Numbered from the stretch's first letter, positions 35,553 through 44,266 are shown. The stretch is 64,000 bases of DNA from Modestobacter sp. Leaf380 (GCF_001424485.1 NZ_LMQC01000021.1:63249-127248); one strand, 5' to 3'. Notes: generated by a model not told the origin, from the sequence alone. Program-made: numbers and translations.

Positions 35553-37117
35553 CGGGCCTCCATCAGCTCGGTGGCCGGGTCCAGGTGACCGGGGGCCTTG
35601 ACGACGACGCCGTCCAGGCCCTTGCCGCGGTCGGCCGGGCGCTTGGTGATGCCGAACGTGCCGGCGGCGATCGAGGGCAGCAGCCCGTCGGCGGTGATCC
35701 GCTCCAGCAGGTCGACGGCCTCGCCGAGCACGGTGTGCGCCCGGGTGTCGATGAACCCGCCGGGCGGGGGTGCGAAGTCCTCGCCGAGTCCCCCGGCGGC
35801 GTCCAGCACGTAGCGCACGTTGCGCAGCGCCAGGTCCCGGTCGGACAGCCACGGGGTGACGACGGCCTCGGTCATCATCCCGACCAGCAGGATCGACTGA
35901 CCGGTGAGCATCCCGGCCAGGTTGAAGAAGCCGTCCAGCAGGTAGCCGCCGAACACGTCGCCGGTCATGTGCTTGGTGGGCGGCATCCACTTGAGCGGTG
36001 CGTCGGGGAACAGCGAGCGGGCCAGCATGGCGTGCGCGAGCTCCAGCCGGAAGGACTCCGGGACGGCCGGGTTGATCTCGAAGGCGTGGCCCAGGCCCAG
36101 CTGCCAGTCCTCGAGCCCGGCCTCGCGGGCGAAGCGCTCGTTGAGCAGCTGGCTGACCGTGACGGTGTGCGCCTCGTCGACGGCGTCGGCGGTGGTGAGG
36201 TAGTTGTCCTCGCCGGTGTTGATGATGATCCCGGCGCGGGCGTGCACCATCCGGCTGAACCGCTGGTCGACGAAGGTGCGGATCGGGTTGATGTCGCGGA
36301 AGAGGATGCCGTACATCGCGTCGTTCAACATCATGTCCAGCCGCTCCAGCCCGGCCAGCGCGGCGATCTCGGGCATGCACAGCCCCGAGGCGTAGTTGGT
36401 CAGCCGGACGTAGCGGCCCAGCTCCGCGCTGACCTCGTCGAGCGCGGCCCGCATCAGCCGGAAGTTCTCCTGGGTGGCGTAGGTGCCGGCGTACCCGGTG
36501 CGGGTGGCGCCCTCGGGCACGTAGTCCAGCAGGGACTGCCCGGTGGACCGGATGACGGCGATGACGTCGGCGCCGGCCCGGGCGGCGGCCTGGGCCTGCG
36601 GGATGTCCTCGTAGATGTCGCCGGTGGCCACGATCAGGTAGACCCAGGGACGTCGCGGCGGGTCGCCGTGGGTGGCCACCAGCTCCTCCCGCCGGCGGCG
36701 GGCGTCGTCCACCCGGCCCAGTCCGGCGCCGACGGCGGCCAGCGCTGCCTCCCGGGCCCGGTCGGCGTCCCCACCGGTGGGGACGGCGAAGCGGGCGGTG
36801 CCGGCGCCGACCTGCTCGGCCACGTCCTGCAGGCTCCCCGCCCGGCCCGAGGAGATCGCGTCCCAGACGGGCAGGGCGACGCCGTGCTCGAGGCCGACCT
36901 GCTCGCGGACGGTGTCGACCACCCGGTTCACCCAGGGGATCTCGCCCTCGCCGGTCACCGGGTCGGTGCCCTCCAGCCCGGCCAGCCGGAGCACCGCGCG
37001 CTCCACGGACACGGTGGTGTGCTGCCCGGCCAGGTCGATCACCGGCTGCGCGGCGCGGGCGGCGAGCTCCCGGGCGCGGGTGACCAGGGCGGGGTCCAGC
37101 GTCAGGCGGGCGCTCAC
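35549..37117 (-). CDS. kamD: Beta-lysine 5,6-aminomutase, alpha subunit
   Basis: A 522-residue TIM-barrel catalytic subunit. Recognisable blocks include VIAVIRSTGQSLLDYVPEG, GGTYATQENFRLMR-like GTYATQENFRLMR, LTNYASGLCMPEIA, MLNDAMYGILFRDIN, WMPPTKHMTGD and GTFGITKRPADRGKGLDGV. The full length agrees with clostridial KamD (about 515). The enzyme is normally part of anaerobic lysine fermentation. It is flanked by kamE (downstream) and an amidohydrolase (upstream), with 4-bp overlaps at both ends. Confidence 0.95.
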   Translation of the reverse strand: MSARLTLDPALVTRARELAARAAQPVIDLAGQHTTVSVERAVLRLAGLEGTDPVTGEGEIPWVNRVVDTVREQVGLEHGVALPVWDAISSGRAGSLQDVAEQVGAGTARFAVPTGGDADRAREAALAAVGAGLGRVDDARRRREELVATHGDPPRRPWVYLIVATGDIYEDIPQAQAAARAGADVIAVIRSTGQSLLDYVPEGATRTGYAGTYATQENFRLMRAALDEVSAELGRYVRLTNYASGLCMPEIAALAGLERLDMMLNDAMYGILFRDINPIRTFVDQRFSRMVHARAGIIINTGEDNYLTTADAVDEAHTVTVSQLLNERFAREAGLEDWQLGLGHAFEINPAVPESFRLELAHAMLARSLFPDAPLKWMPPTKHMTGDVFGGYLLDGFFNLAGMLTGQSILLVGMMTEAVVTPWLSDRDLALRNVRYVLDAAGGLGEDFAPPPGGFIDTRAHTVLGEAVDLLERITADGLLPSIAAGTFGITKRPADRGKGLDGVVVKAPGHLDPATELMEAR

Positions 37118-38628
37118 GGTCCTCCTCGGACGACGTCACCGGCGACGAGCAGGCCGCGGCTGGTGGGCCGGGCGCGCTCGGCGAGCACCCCGGACAGGGT
37201 CAGGTCGGTGGCCCACAGCGCCAGGTGCGCGGGTGCGCCGACGGCCAGCGGGCCCTCGGGGTGCTCGGCGCGGGCGGCGTGCCAGCCGCCGTGGGTGGCG
37301 GCGTCGTAGGCGTCGAAGGGGCGCAGCCCCGCGCCCGGCGTGCGGTGGTCGACCGCGGCGTGCACGCCGCCCCACGGGTCCAGCGGGGTCACGGGGGCGT
37401 CGCTGCCCAGTGCGATGGCGACCCCGCCGTCGGACAGGTCGGCCAGCGGGTTGCAGTCCAGCGCGCGCTCGACGCCCAGCCGCTCGGCGTACATGCCGGC
37501 GTCCCCGCCCCAGGCGGCGTCGAAGGCCGGTTGCACGCTGGCCACGACGCCCCAGCGGCGCATCTCCTCGATGGCGTCGGGGCCGACCATCTCCACGTGC
37601 TCCAGCCGGTGCCGGCAGGCCCGGACGGCGTCCCGGCCCAGCAGCTCCCCCACCGCGGCGACGGCGGCCAGCACCTGGTTCACGGCGGCGTCGCCGATGC
37701 AGTGGAAGCCGGCCTGGACGCCGGCGGCGGTGCAGGCGCGGACGTGCTCGACCAGCTGGGCGGTCTCGAAGCGCAGCGCGCCGGAGGTCTCCGGCCGGTC
37801 GGTGTAGGGGGTGGACAGCGCGGCGGTGTGCGAGCCGAACGCGCCGTCGCAGAACAGGTCACCCCCGGCGCCGGACAGGCCCAGCTCCCGGACGACGTCC
37901 AGCCCGCCGCGCTCGGACAGCTCACCCCACCAGCCCAGCACGAGCGGCCCGGGCACCTGGCGGCTCAGCGCGAGCACCCCGGCCAGGTCCTCGGCGCTGG
38001 AGACCTCGGGTCCACCCATCTCGTGCAGGCAGCCGATGCCCAGGTCGGCGGCCAGGTCCAGGGTGGCCCGCTGGGCCGCCGTGCGCTGGCCGGGGTCGAC
38101 GGCGCCGTAGGCGGCCTGTCGGGCGGCGTGGTGGGCGTCCAGGCGCAGCCGGCCGTCTGCGGCGAAGCCGGGCAGGTCGGTGATCCCCGGGACCCGGTCC
38201 AGCAGGGCGGTGGAGACCGTGGCGGAGTGCACGTCGACGCGGGCCAGGTAGGCCGGCCGGTCGCCGACGACGGCGTCCAGGTCGTGCCGGGTCAGGGCCC
38301 GGCCCTCGGGCCAGGCGGTCTCCTCCCACCCGGTGCCCAGCACGATGCCGGTCGGGTGCGCGGCGACGTGCGCGGCGACGGCGGCCAGCGCCGACCGCAG
38401 GCTGTCCGCGCCGTGCAGGTCCAGCCCGGTGAGCGCCAGGCCGGTGGCCGTGGCGTGCACGTGCGCGTCGACGAACGCCGGGGTCAGCAGCGCTCCCCTG
38501 CCGTCCAGGGTGCGGGCTGCCGGTGGTGCGTCCGTGGTCGGCCCGACCCAGGCGATCGCGCCGTCGACGACGTGCACCGCGCGCCCGCGGGCGTCGCCGA
38601 CCGTGACGTCGGTGAGCAGGGTGCTCAC
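37114..38628 (-). CDS. Amidohydrolase (YtcJ-like, Amidohydro_3) in the lysine operon
   Basis: A 504-residue metal-dependent hydrolase. Metal ligands are visible in VDAHVHATATG (HxH), FHCIGDAAVN, HRLEHVE and ALGSDAPVTP, and FCDGAFGSHTAAL is typical of the YtcJ branch. It has no signal peptide. The gene lies between kdd and kamD with GTGA overlaps on both sides, so it is translated with the pathway enzymes, yet no amidohydrolase belongs to the known fermentation route. A role in releasing lysine, beta-lysine or an intermediate from an N-acyl or lactam form is inference. Confidence 0.85.
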   Translation of the reverse strand: MSTLLTDVTVGDARGRAVHVVDGAIAWVGPTTDAPPAARTLDGRGALLTPAFVDAHVHATATGLALTGLDLHGADSLRSALAAVAAHVAAHPTGIVLGTGWEETAWPEGRALTRHDLDAVVGDRPAYLARVDVHSATVSTALLDRVPGITDLPGFAADGRLRLDAHHAARQAAYGAVDPGQRTAAQRATLDLAADLGIGCLHEMGGPEVSSAEDLAGVLALSRQVPGPLVLGWWGELSERGGLDVVRELGLSGAGGDLFCDGAFGSHTAALSTPYTDRPETSGALRFETAQLVEHVRACTAAGVQAGFHCIGDAAVNQVLAAVAAVGELLGRDAVRACRHRLEHVEMVGPDAIEEMRRWGVVASVQPAFDAAWGGDAGMYAERLGVERALDCNPLADLSDGGVAIALGSDAPVTPLDPWGGVHAAVDHRTPGAGLRPFDAYDAATHGGWHAARAEHPEGPLAVGAPAHLALWATDLTLSGVLAERARPTSRGLLVAGDVVRGGP

Positions 38629-39650
38629 GGGTGGACGCGGGGGTCGATCAGGGCCCGCACGCCGGGGGTCCGGCGGTACAGGTCCAGGGCCAGGGCGGCG
38701 TGCCCCGGCGTGTAGCCGTTCCCGATCAGCATCGTCACGTCCGCTGCCATCCCCTCGGCGCCCAGGGCCGCCGCCGGGAAGGAGGTGGCCATGGAGAAGA
38801 AGACCACGGTGCCCCCGTCGGCCGTCGCGAGGACCGCCCCGTGTTCGGCGCCGGGGACGTCGACGCAGACGACGGTGACGTCGACCGGCTCGCCGACGGC
38901 GGCGGCGACCGCGAGCGGGTCGGTGGCATCGGCGACGACGACCTCGTCGGCGAGACCGGCGGCCCGCAACGCGGCGGCCTCCCGGTCGTCGCGCACCAGG
39001 CCGACCACCCGGCGGGCGTGCGCGTCCCGGGCCGCGGCCAACGACAGGCAGCCGGACTTGCCGGCCGCCCCCACGACCAGCACCGAGGACCCGCGGCGGA
39101 CCACCCGCTCGGTGGCCGCCGGTGCCCCGCAGACGTCGAGCAGGGCCAGCGCCACCGGCTCGGGCAGGTCCTCGGGCAGCACCGCGGCGATGGAGCGGGC
39201 GAAGAGCACGGCGGTGCCCCGGGCGGGCACCTGCTCGCCGCGGCCGTCCCAGCGGGTCAGGCCGTCGTCGATGCGCAGCGGGGTGAGGGTGAGCGAGACC
39301 AGGGTGGCCACCCGGTCGCCGACGGCCAGGCCCAGCGGTGAGTCGTCGCCGGCCTCGGCCACGGTCCCGATGAGCATCCCGCCGGACCCGGTGACCGGGT
39401 TCTGCATCTTGCCGCGCTCGGCCACGATCGCCAGCACGGCCGCCCGGACGGCGTCCCCGTCGCCGTCGTGGGCCTCGGTGAGCTGCCGGAAGGAGGCGGC
39501 GTCGAGGTTGAGCCGCTCGACGTCGATGCGGACCTCGTCGGGCCCGGTGGGGGCGTCGGGGTCCAGCCGGCGGGCGGCCTGGGGCAGCACCCCGGCCGGC
39601 TCCAGCACCCGGTGCACACCCAGGGCGCGCTGCACCGCCGTCGTCGACAC
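38625..39650 (-). CDS. kdd: L-erythro-3,5-diaminohexanoate dehydrogenase
   Basis: A 341-residue NAD(P)-dependent dehydrogenase that oxidatively deaminates 3,5-diaminohexanoate to 3-keto-5-aminohexanoate. Visible are GKMQNPVTGSGGMLIG, the Rossmann loop VLVVGAAGKSGCLS and LIGNGYTPGHAALALDLYR, blocks typical of Kdd. GTG 39648-39650 is chosen because AAGGAG lies 6-7 nt upstream. It is the first gene of the minus-strand operon, with a -10 (TAGGTT) about 40 bp upstream. Confidence 0.92.
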   Translation of the reverse strand: MSTTAVQRALGVHRVLEPAGVLPQAARRLDPDAPTGPDEVRIDVERLNLDAASFRQLTEAHDGDGDAVRAAVLAIVAERGKMQNPVTGSGGMLIGTVAEAGDDSPLGLAVGDRVATLVSLTLTPLRIDDGLTRWDGRGEQVPARGTAVLFARSIAAVLPEDLPEPVALALLDVCGAPAATERVVRRGSSVLVVGAAGKSGCLSLAAARDAHARRVVGLVRDDREAAALRAAGLADEVVVADATDPLAVAAAVGEPVDVTVVCVDVPGAEHGAVLATADGGTVVFFSMATSFPAAALGAEGMAADVTMLIGNGYTPGHAALALDLYRRTPGVRALIDPRVHP

Positions 39651-39687
39651 CTGTGTCTCCTTGCTCCATCGGGGGCTCCTGCCGGAG

Positions 39688-39693
39688 AACCTA
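39688..39693 (-). promoter_or_regulatory. Predicted -10 element (TAGGTT) for the kdd operon
   Basis: Read on the minus strand, TAGGTT predicts a start near 39681 and a leader of about 30 nt containing the kdd ribosome-binding site. Confidence 0.4.
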
Positions 39694-39727
39694 GCGCGTT
39701 GTGTGACTTTCGCCGTAGTTCTTCCCG

Positions 39728-39733
39728 TACCGT
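39728..39733 (+). promoter_or_regulatory. Predicted -10 element (TACCGT) for kamA
   Basis: TACCGT would start transcription near 39740, giving a leader of about 50 nt that contains the palindrome at 39748-39763. Confidence 0.4.
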
Positions 39734-39747
39734 TCCCGTGTCGCCAC

Positions 39748-39763
39748 CGGACCGGCCGGTCCG
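39748..39763. promoter_or_regulatory. 16-bp perfect palindrome in the kamA/kdd divergent region
   Basis: CGGACCGGCCGGTCCG lies just downstream of the predicted kamA transcription start and between the two divergent operons. It could be a repressor operator; no matching regulator sits directly beside it. Confidence 0.45.
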
Positions 39764-39790
39764 ACCGCAGGACCACCGCAGGAGGACGCC

Positions 39791-41200
39791 GTGCTGGAGC
39801 AGCCCTACGAGTACCGCGCACGGGAGCTCGTCGAGCCCGACTGGCGGCGGCTGCCCGGGTTCGCCGACGTCACCGGGGCCCAGTGGCGCAGCGCCCAGTG
39901 GCAGCGGGTCAACTGCGTGAAGAACCTGCGCCAGCTGCGCGGGGTCTACGGCGACCTGCTCGACGAGTCCTTCTACGCCGACGTCGAGGCCGACCAGGCC
40001 GGCCGCGCGACGATGTCGCTGCTGCTGCCGCCGCAGATGCTCAACACGATCGTGCCCGACGCCGTCCCCACGACCGCGGCGGTGCTCGCCGACCCGGTGC
40101 GCCGGTACATGCTCCCGGTCGCCTCCGACCGGTACGCGGGGAGCGCGGCCAGCCACCCGCACGCCGCGCGCGACTCCCTGCACGAGCACGAGATGTGGGC
40201 CGTCGAGGGCCTGACCCACCGCTACCCCACGAAGGTGCTGGCCGAGCTGCTGCCCACCTGCCCGCAGTACTGCGGGCACTGCACCCGGATGGACCTCGTG
40301 GGCAACTCCACGCCGGCGGTCACCAAGCTCAAGTTCGACCTCAAGCCGGTCGACCGGCAGGCCGAGATGCTGGCCTACCTGCGGGCCACCCCTGGCGTCC
40401 GGGACGTCGTCGTCTCCGGCGGCGACGTGGCGAACCTGCCGTTCAAGAACCTGGAGACCTTCGTCTCGGGCCTGCTGGAGATCGAGTCCGTGCGCGACGT
40501 CCGGCTGGCCACCAAGGCGCTGATGGGCATGCCCCAGCACTGGCTGCAGGACGACGTCGTCGCCGGGATGACCCGACTGGCCACCACCGCGCGCTCCCGT
40601 GGGGTGTCCCTCGCCGTGCACACGCACGTCAACGCCGCGCAGTCGGTGACGCCGCTGGTCGCCGAGGCCGCTCAGGCGATGCTCGCCGCCGGGGTCCGCG
40701 ACGTGCGCAACCAGGGCGTGCTGCTGCACGGGGTCAACGACACCGCCGGCCAGCTGCTGGACCTGTGCTTCGCCCTGCTCGACGGTGCCGGCATCACGCC
40801 CTACTACTTCTACATGTGCGACATGATCCCGTCGGCCGAGCACTGGCGGGTCGCGCTGGGGACGGCGCAGACTCTGCAGCACGACCTGATGGGCTACCCG
40901 CCCGGCTTCGCGACCCCGCGGATCGTCTGCGACGTGCCCTACGTCGGGAAGCGCTGGGTGCACCAGGTCGCCGAGTACGACCGGGTCCGCGGGATCAGCT
41001 GGTGGACCAAGAACTACCGCACCGGCATCGAGCGCACCGACGAGGCCGCGCTGGACCGCCGGTACACCTACTACGACCCGATCCACACCCTGCCCGAGGC
41101 CGGACAGCAGTGGTGGGCCGAGCGGGCGGTGGACCCGGTCGCCGCCGAGATGGCCGCCGTGGCCTCCCGCGAGGCGTCGGTCGCCCAGCTCCTGGGGTGA
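39791..41200 (+). CDS. kamA: KamA-family lysine 2,3-aminomutase (radical SAM)
   Basis: A 469-residue radical SAM/PLP aminomutase. The [4Fe-4S] motif is C157-x3-C161-x2-C164 (TCPQYCGHCTR). VVSGGDVANLPFKNLE, HTHVNAAQSVTP and RNQGVLLHGVND follow, and K387 in PYVGK is the likely PLP lysine, replacing the usual GGGGK of clostridial enzymes. It should convert L-lysine to L-beta-lysine and feed KamDE. Divergence from the clostridial type leaves substrate specificity to be tested, but the context is strong. GGAGGA precedes the GTG start. It is transcribed divergently from kdd. Confidence 0.9.
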   Translation: MLEQPYEYRARELVEPDWRRLPGFADVTGAQWRSAQWQRVNCVKNLRQLRGVYGDLLDESFYADVEADQAGRATMSLLLPPQMLNTIVPDAVPTTAAVLADPVRRYMLPVASDRYAGSAASHPHAARDSLHEHEMWAVEGLTHRYPTKVLAELLPTCPQYCGHCTRMDLVGNSTPAVTKLKFDLKPVDRQAEMLAYLRATPGVRDVVVSGGDVANLPFKNLETFVSGLLEIESVRDVRLATKALMGMPQHWLQDDVVAGMTRLATTARSRGVSLAVHTHVNAAQSVTPLVAEAAQAMLAAGVRDVRNQGVLLHGVNDTAGQLLDLCFALLDGAGITPYYFYMCDMIPSAEHWRVALGTAQTLQHDLMGYPPGFATPRIVCDVPYVGKRWVHQVAEYDRVRGISWWTKNYRTGIERTDEAALDRRYTYYDPIHTLPEAGQQWWAERAVDPVAAEMAAVASREASVAQLLG

Positions 41201-41240
41201 GCCCGGCCCCGGCTCGGCCGGTCGCGCCGGCGGCGGCGCA

Positions 41241-42110
41241 CTAGCGCCGGCGCAGCGAGCCCAGCAGGTGCTTCGCGCGGGCCGGCAGGCTCGTCCGCGG
41301 GCCCTTGACCGCGGTGCCCCGGACGTCGTGCACGTCGAGCTCGTGCGCCTGCTCGGGCGTGGGGGCGGTGCCGCCCAGGTGCGCGGGCTGCCACCAGCGG
41401 TCGTCGTCGCCGGCGGGGACGTCGGGGTAGCCGGCCTGGGCCTCGGCGAGCAGGGCCTCCATGGCGACCTTGGTGCGACGCAGGATCGACTGCGCCCTCT
41501 CCCCCGGCTCGGGCACGATCGGCTCGCCGAGGAGCACGGTGACCGCGACGCCGCGCCTGAGGACGACGCTGTGGCCCTTGGTGGCGATCCGGTGCCCGCC
41601 CCAGACCGCGGCCGGGATGATCGGCACGCCGGCCTGCACGGCCATCCGCGCGGCGCCGGCCTTGAGGTCCTTGACGGTGAAGGAGCTGGAGATGGTCGCC
41701 TCGGGGAAGACCCCGACGACCTGGCCGTCCTTCAGCGCCTCCACGGCGACGTCGAAGGCCGCGGCGCCGGCTGTGCGGTCGACCGGGATGTGCTGCATGG
41801 CCCGCATGAAGGGCCCGGCGAACCAGTGCCCGAACACCGAGGCCTTGGCCATGAAGCGCACCAGCCGGTGCTGGGGCAGCGCGCCCAGGCCCAGGTAGGT
41901 GAAGTCGAAGTAGCTGACGTGGTTGCTGGCGATGACCGCGCCGCCCGTGGTCGGCACGTGCTCCTGGCCGCGGACGTCGAAGCGGAAGCCGAAGGCCGTG
42001 AAGACCACCAGGCAGACCCGGATGACGAACCGGTAGGGCCGGTCCCGCGGGTCCGGTGAGGGTCCGAAGAGGTCCCGGCGGATCACGTCGCGGAGGCTGG
42101 CCGTGTACAT
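41241..42110 (-). CDS. 1-acylglycerol-3-phosphate acyltransferase (PlsC family)
   Basis: A 289-residue LPLAT protein: a hydrophobic N-terminal segment (FVIRVCLVVFTAFGF), SNHVSYFDFTYLG (H-x4-D), HIPVDRTAG, VGVFPEATISSSF and GVPIIPAAVWGGHR. This is the classical layout of a membrane-associated lysophosphatidate acyltransferase for phosphatidic acid synthesis. It converges on kamA with a 40-bp gap. The ATG is preceded at 7 nt by TAGGGT, a leaderless promoter. Confidence 0.9.
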   Translation of the reverse strand: MYTASLRDVIRRDLFGPSPDPRDRPYRFVIRVCLVVFTAFGFRFDVRGQEHVPTTGGAVIASNHVSYFDFTYLGLGALPQHRLVRFMAKASVFGHWFAGPFMRAMQHIPVDRTAGAAAFDVAVEALKDGQVVGVFPEATISSSFTVKDLKAGAARMAVQAGVPIIPAAVWGGHRIATKGHSVVLRRGVAVTVLLGEPIVPEPGERAQSILRRTKVAMEALLAEAQAGYPDVPAGDDDRWWQPAHLGGTAPTPEQAHELDVHDVRGTAVKGPRTSLPARAKHLLGSLRRR

Positions 42111-42117
42111 GCTGCGG

Positions 42118-42123
42118 ACCCTA
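42118..42123 (-). promoter_or_regulatory. Predicted -10 element (TAGGGT), leaderless
   Basis: Read on the minus strand, TAGGGT lies 7 nt before the ATG of the acyltransferase gene at 42110. Confidence 0.45.
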
Positions 42124-42194
42124 ACGGCCGGTCGTGAGCCGTAGCCGGACGGCTCGGACGCGTTCCGCTGCCCCCTCGCCGTCCCGGCCCCCGC

Positions 42195-43280
42195 TCAGCA
42201 CAACGACAGCTGCTCGGGCTCCACCCGGTCGCTGACCGCCACCGGCCGGTCGGGCAGCGACCCGCGGGGGAAGCTGGCCGCGTCGTCGCCGGGGAGGCCG
42301 CCGTCCAGGCCCCGGGCCGCTCCCCCGCTGTGCGCGTCCAGGCCGTGCGCGGCCAGCATCGGGGCCACCCGGGCAGCCAGCCAGGTCCGGTAGTCCGCGG
42401 ACACGTAGGCCCCGCGGCCGTACATCGTGCGGTAGCGGCTGACCAGCCGGGGGTGCTCCCGGGACAGCCAGGTGGTGAACCACTCGCGGGCGCCCGGGCG
42501 CAGGTGCAGCGGCACCACGGTCACCCCGGTCGCCCCGGCCTCGGCGACCGCGGCGATCGCCTTCTCCAGGTGCTCGCGCTGGTCGGTCAGGCCCGGCAGC
42601 ACCGGGGCCAGGAAGACCCCGCACGGCAGCCCGGCGTCGGTGATCTGCCGGACCAGCTCCAGCCGCGCCTTCGGTGTGGGCACCCCGGGCTCCAGCGAGC
42701 GGTGCAGCTCGTCGTCCCAGATGGCCAGCGAGACGCCCATGCCGATCGGCACGTCCCTGCTGGCCGCGGCCAGCAGCGGCAGGTCGCGGCGGGCCAGCGT
42801 CCCCTTGGTGAGGATCGAGAACGGGGTGCCCGACCGGGCCAGCGCCTCGATCACGCCCGGCATCAGCCGGTACCGGCCCTCGGCCCGCTGGTAGGGGTCG
42901 GTGTTGGTGCCCAGCGCGACGTGCTCGCGCTTCCACGACGCCCGGGCGAGCTCGCGGCGCAGCACCTCGACGATGTTGGTCTTGACCACGATCTCCTGGT
43001 CGAAGTCGGCCCCGGTGTCCAGCTCCAGCCACTCGTGGGTGCCGCGCGCGAAGCAGTAGACGCAGGCGTGGCTGCACCCTCTGAAGGTGTTGATCGTGTA
43101 GCCGAACGGCATGGCCGAGCCCTTGGGCACGGCGTTGAGCGCCGACTTGGACCGGACCTCGTGCAGGGTCAGGCCGGGGAACTCGGGCACCTGCAGGCTG
43201 CGCAGCAGGCCGGCGACGGTGGGCAGCCCGGGGAGCGTCGTGGGCTCCTCGAGGTCGAGCCGCTGGGCGTCCCATCGCAT
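42195..43280 (-). CDS. Rv2578c-family radical SAM protein
   Basis: A 361-residue radical SAM protein of the SPL-like Rv2578c group, conserved in actinobacteria. The cluster motif is C69-x3-C73-x2-C76 (RGCSHACVYCFARGTHEWLELDTG). LGTNTDPYQRAEGRY and FSILTKGTLARRD follow. The reaction is unknown; relatives include spore photoproduct lyase-like enzymes. ATG 43280 (MRWDAQRL) is chosen over the ATG six codons earlier because the family begins MRW. Confidence 0.88.
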   Translation of the reverse strand: MRWDAQRLDLEEPTTLPGLPTVAGLLRSLQVPEFPGLTLHEVRSKSALNAVPKGSAMPFGYTINTFRGCSHACVYCFARGTHEWLELDTGADFDQEIVVKTNIVEVLRRELARASWKREHVALGTNTDPYQRAEGRYRLMPGVIEALARSGTPFSILTKGTLARRDLPLLAAASRDVPIGMGVSLAIWDDELHRSLEPGVPTPKARLELVRQITDAGLPCGVFLAPVLPGLTDQREHLEKAIAAVAEAGATGVTVVPLHLRPGAREWFTTWLSREHPRLVSRYRTMYGRGAYVSADYRTWLAARVAPMLAAHGLDAHSGGAARGLDGGLPGDDAASFPRGSLPDRPVAVSDRVEPEQLSLC

Positions 43281-43370
43281 GCGCCCAGTCGAACACACGT
43301 TCGGGCCCTTGTCGACGAGCCGACGCCCGCTGCCCGTCCGTGTCGGTGGGGATGCCCGACCGCCGTCGGC

Positions 43371-43733
43371 TCAGGGTGGGGGTTCGCCGACGTCGAGGCG
43401 ACCGACGAGGCCGTCGCGCACCGTCAGGGTGTGCAGCACCGTGGTGTCGGACAGCACGTCGCCATCGGTGTCCCGCACGACCTGGTGCACCGTCACCGCC
43501 AGTCCCCCGCCGGTCGCCCGGACCTCCAGGGGTCTGAGGGTGAGGCGGAGGTCGAGACCCTGCGCGGTCAGGTGCGCCGCGACGGCGTCCTGCCCCCGGA
43601 CCCGGCCCCCGGACCAGGGCTCCGGCCAGTCGACGTCGGGGTGCAGGCACGCCACCACCGCGGGGACGTCGCCGACCGACCAGGCCGCGTACAGCGCCGG
43701 TACGTCCGGCGTCGACCCGGGGTGGAGGGTCAG
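43371..43733 (-). CDS. SnoaL-like (NTF2-fold) protein, probable CTG start
   Basis: A ~120-residue small NTF2-like domain: ALYAAWSVGDVPAVVACLHPDVDWPEPW, VRGQDAVAAHL, and the C-terminal strands VHQVVRDTDGDVLSDTTVLHTLTV. A GTG at 43658 would cut off the first helix of the fold. The only candidate upstream is a CTG at 43731-43733 that overlaps the lrp-type gene stop as CTGA, as at the GNAT gene at 13564. The function is unknown; it may be a small hydrolase or isomerase, or a binding protein. Confidence 0.7.
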   Translation of the reverse strand: MTLHPGSTPDVPALYAAWSVGDVPAVVACLHPDVDWPEPWSGGRVRGQDAVAAHLTAQGLDLRLTLRPLEVRATGGGLAVTVHQVVRDTDGDVLSDTTVLHTLTVRDGLVGRLDVGEPPP

Positions 43734-44266
43734 AGCGGCGGCCGGTCCTCGTAGAAGGTCGTCAGCACGACCGTGGTCCGGGTCGTGACGTTCGCCGCCG
43801 CCCGGATCTCGGCCAGCAGGCCCTCCAGCGCGTCGGGTGAGGCCACCCGCACCTTGAGCATGTAGCTGTCGGGCCCGGCCACCGAGTGGCAGGCCTCGAT
43901 CGCGGTCAGGTGCGCCAGCCTGGCGGGGGCGTCGTCGGGCTGGGCGACGTCGATGGGGGTGATCGACACGAAGGCCACCATCGGCAGGCCGACCGCCTTC
44001 GCGTCGACCTTCGCCGCGTAGCCCCTGATCAGCCCCCGCTGCTCGAGCCGGCGGACCCGCTGGTGCACCGCGGAGACCGAGAGGCCCACCTTCTCGGCCA
44101 GCTCGGTGTAGCTGGCCCGCCCGTCCCGGGCCAGTGCGGCCAGCAGCGCCCGGTCGACGTCGACCGCCCGCACCTCGACCGGCCGCGCCTCGACCGGCCG
44201 AGCCTCCAGCGGTGCGGCCGCGGGCACGGTGGCGAGGGGTTCAGCCGGCAGTTCGGTCGCGCTCAC
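43730..44266 (-). CDS. Lrp/AsnC family transcriptional regulator
   Basis: A 178-residue regulator: an N-terminal winged helix-turn-helix (DVDRALLAALARDGRASYTELAEKVGLSVSAVHQRVRRLEQRGLI) and a C-terminal RAM ligand-binding domain (SVAGPDSYMLKVRVASPDALEGLL). The first ~35 residues are a Pro/Glu/Val repeat (EARPVEARPVEVRAVDV), which may be tail or an overlong start. Such regulators respond to amino acids; regulation of the lysine cluster about 3 kb away is possible but unsupported. Its stop overlaps the SnoaL-like gene. Confidence 0.88.
   Translation of the reverse strand: MSATELPAEPLATVPAAAPLEARPVEARPVEVRAVDVDRALLAALARDGRASYTELAEKVGLSVSAVHQRVRRLEQRGLIRGYAAKVDAKAVGLPMVAFVSITPIDVAQPDDAPARLAHLTAIEACHSVAGPDSYMLKVRVASPDALEGLLAEIRAAANVTTRTTVVLTTFYEDRPPL

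Noticed and set aside
39651-39790. Cobalamin riboswitch upstream of kdd or kamA
   Set aside because: No B12-box-like sequence and the leaders (about 30 and 50 nt) are too short for the riboswitch.
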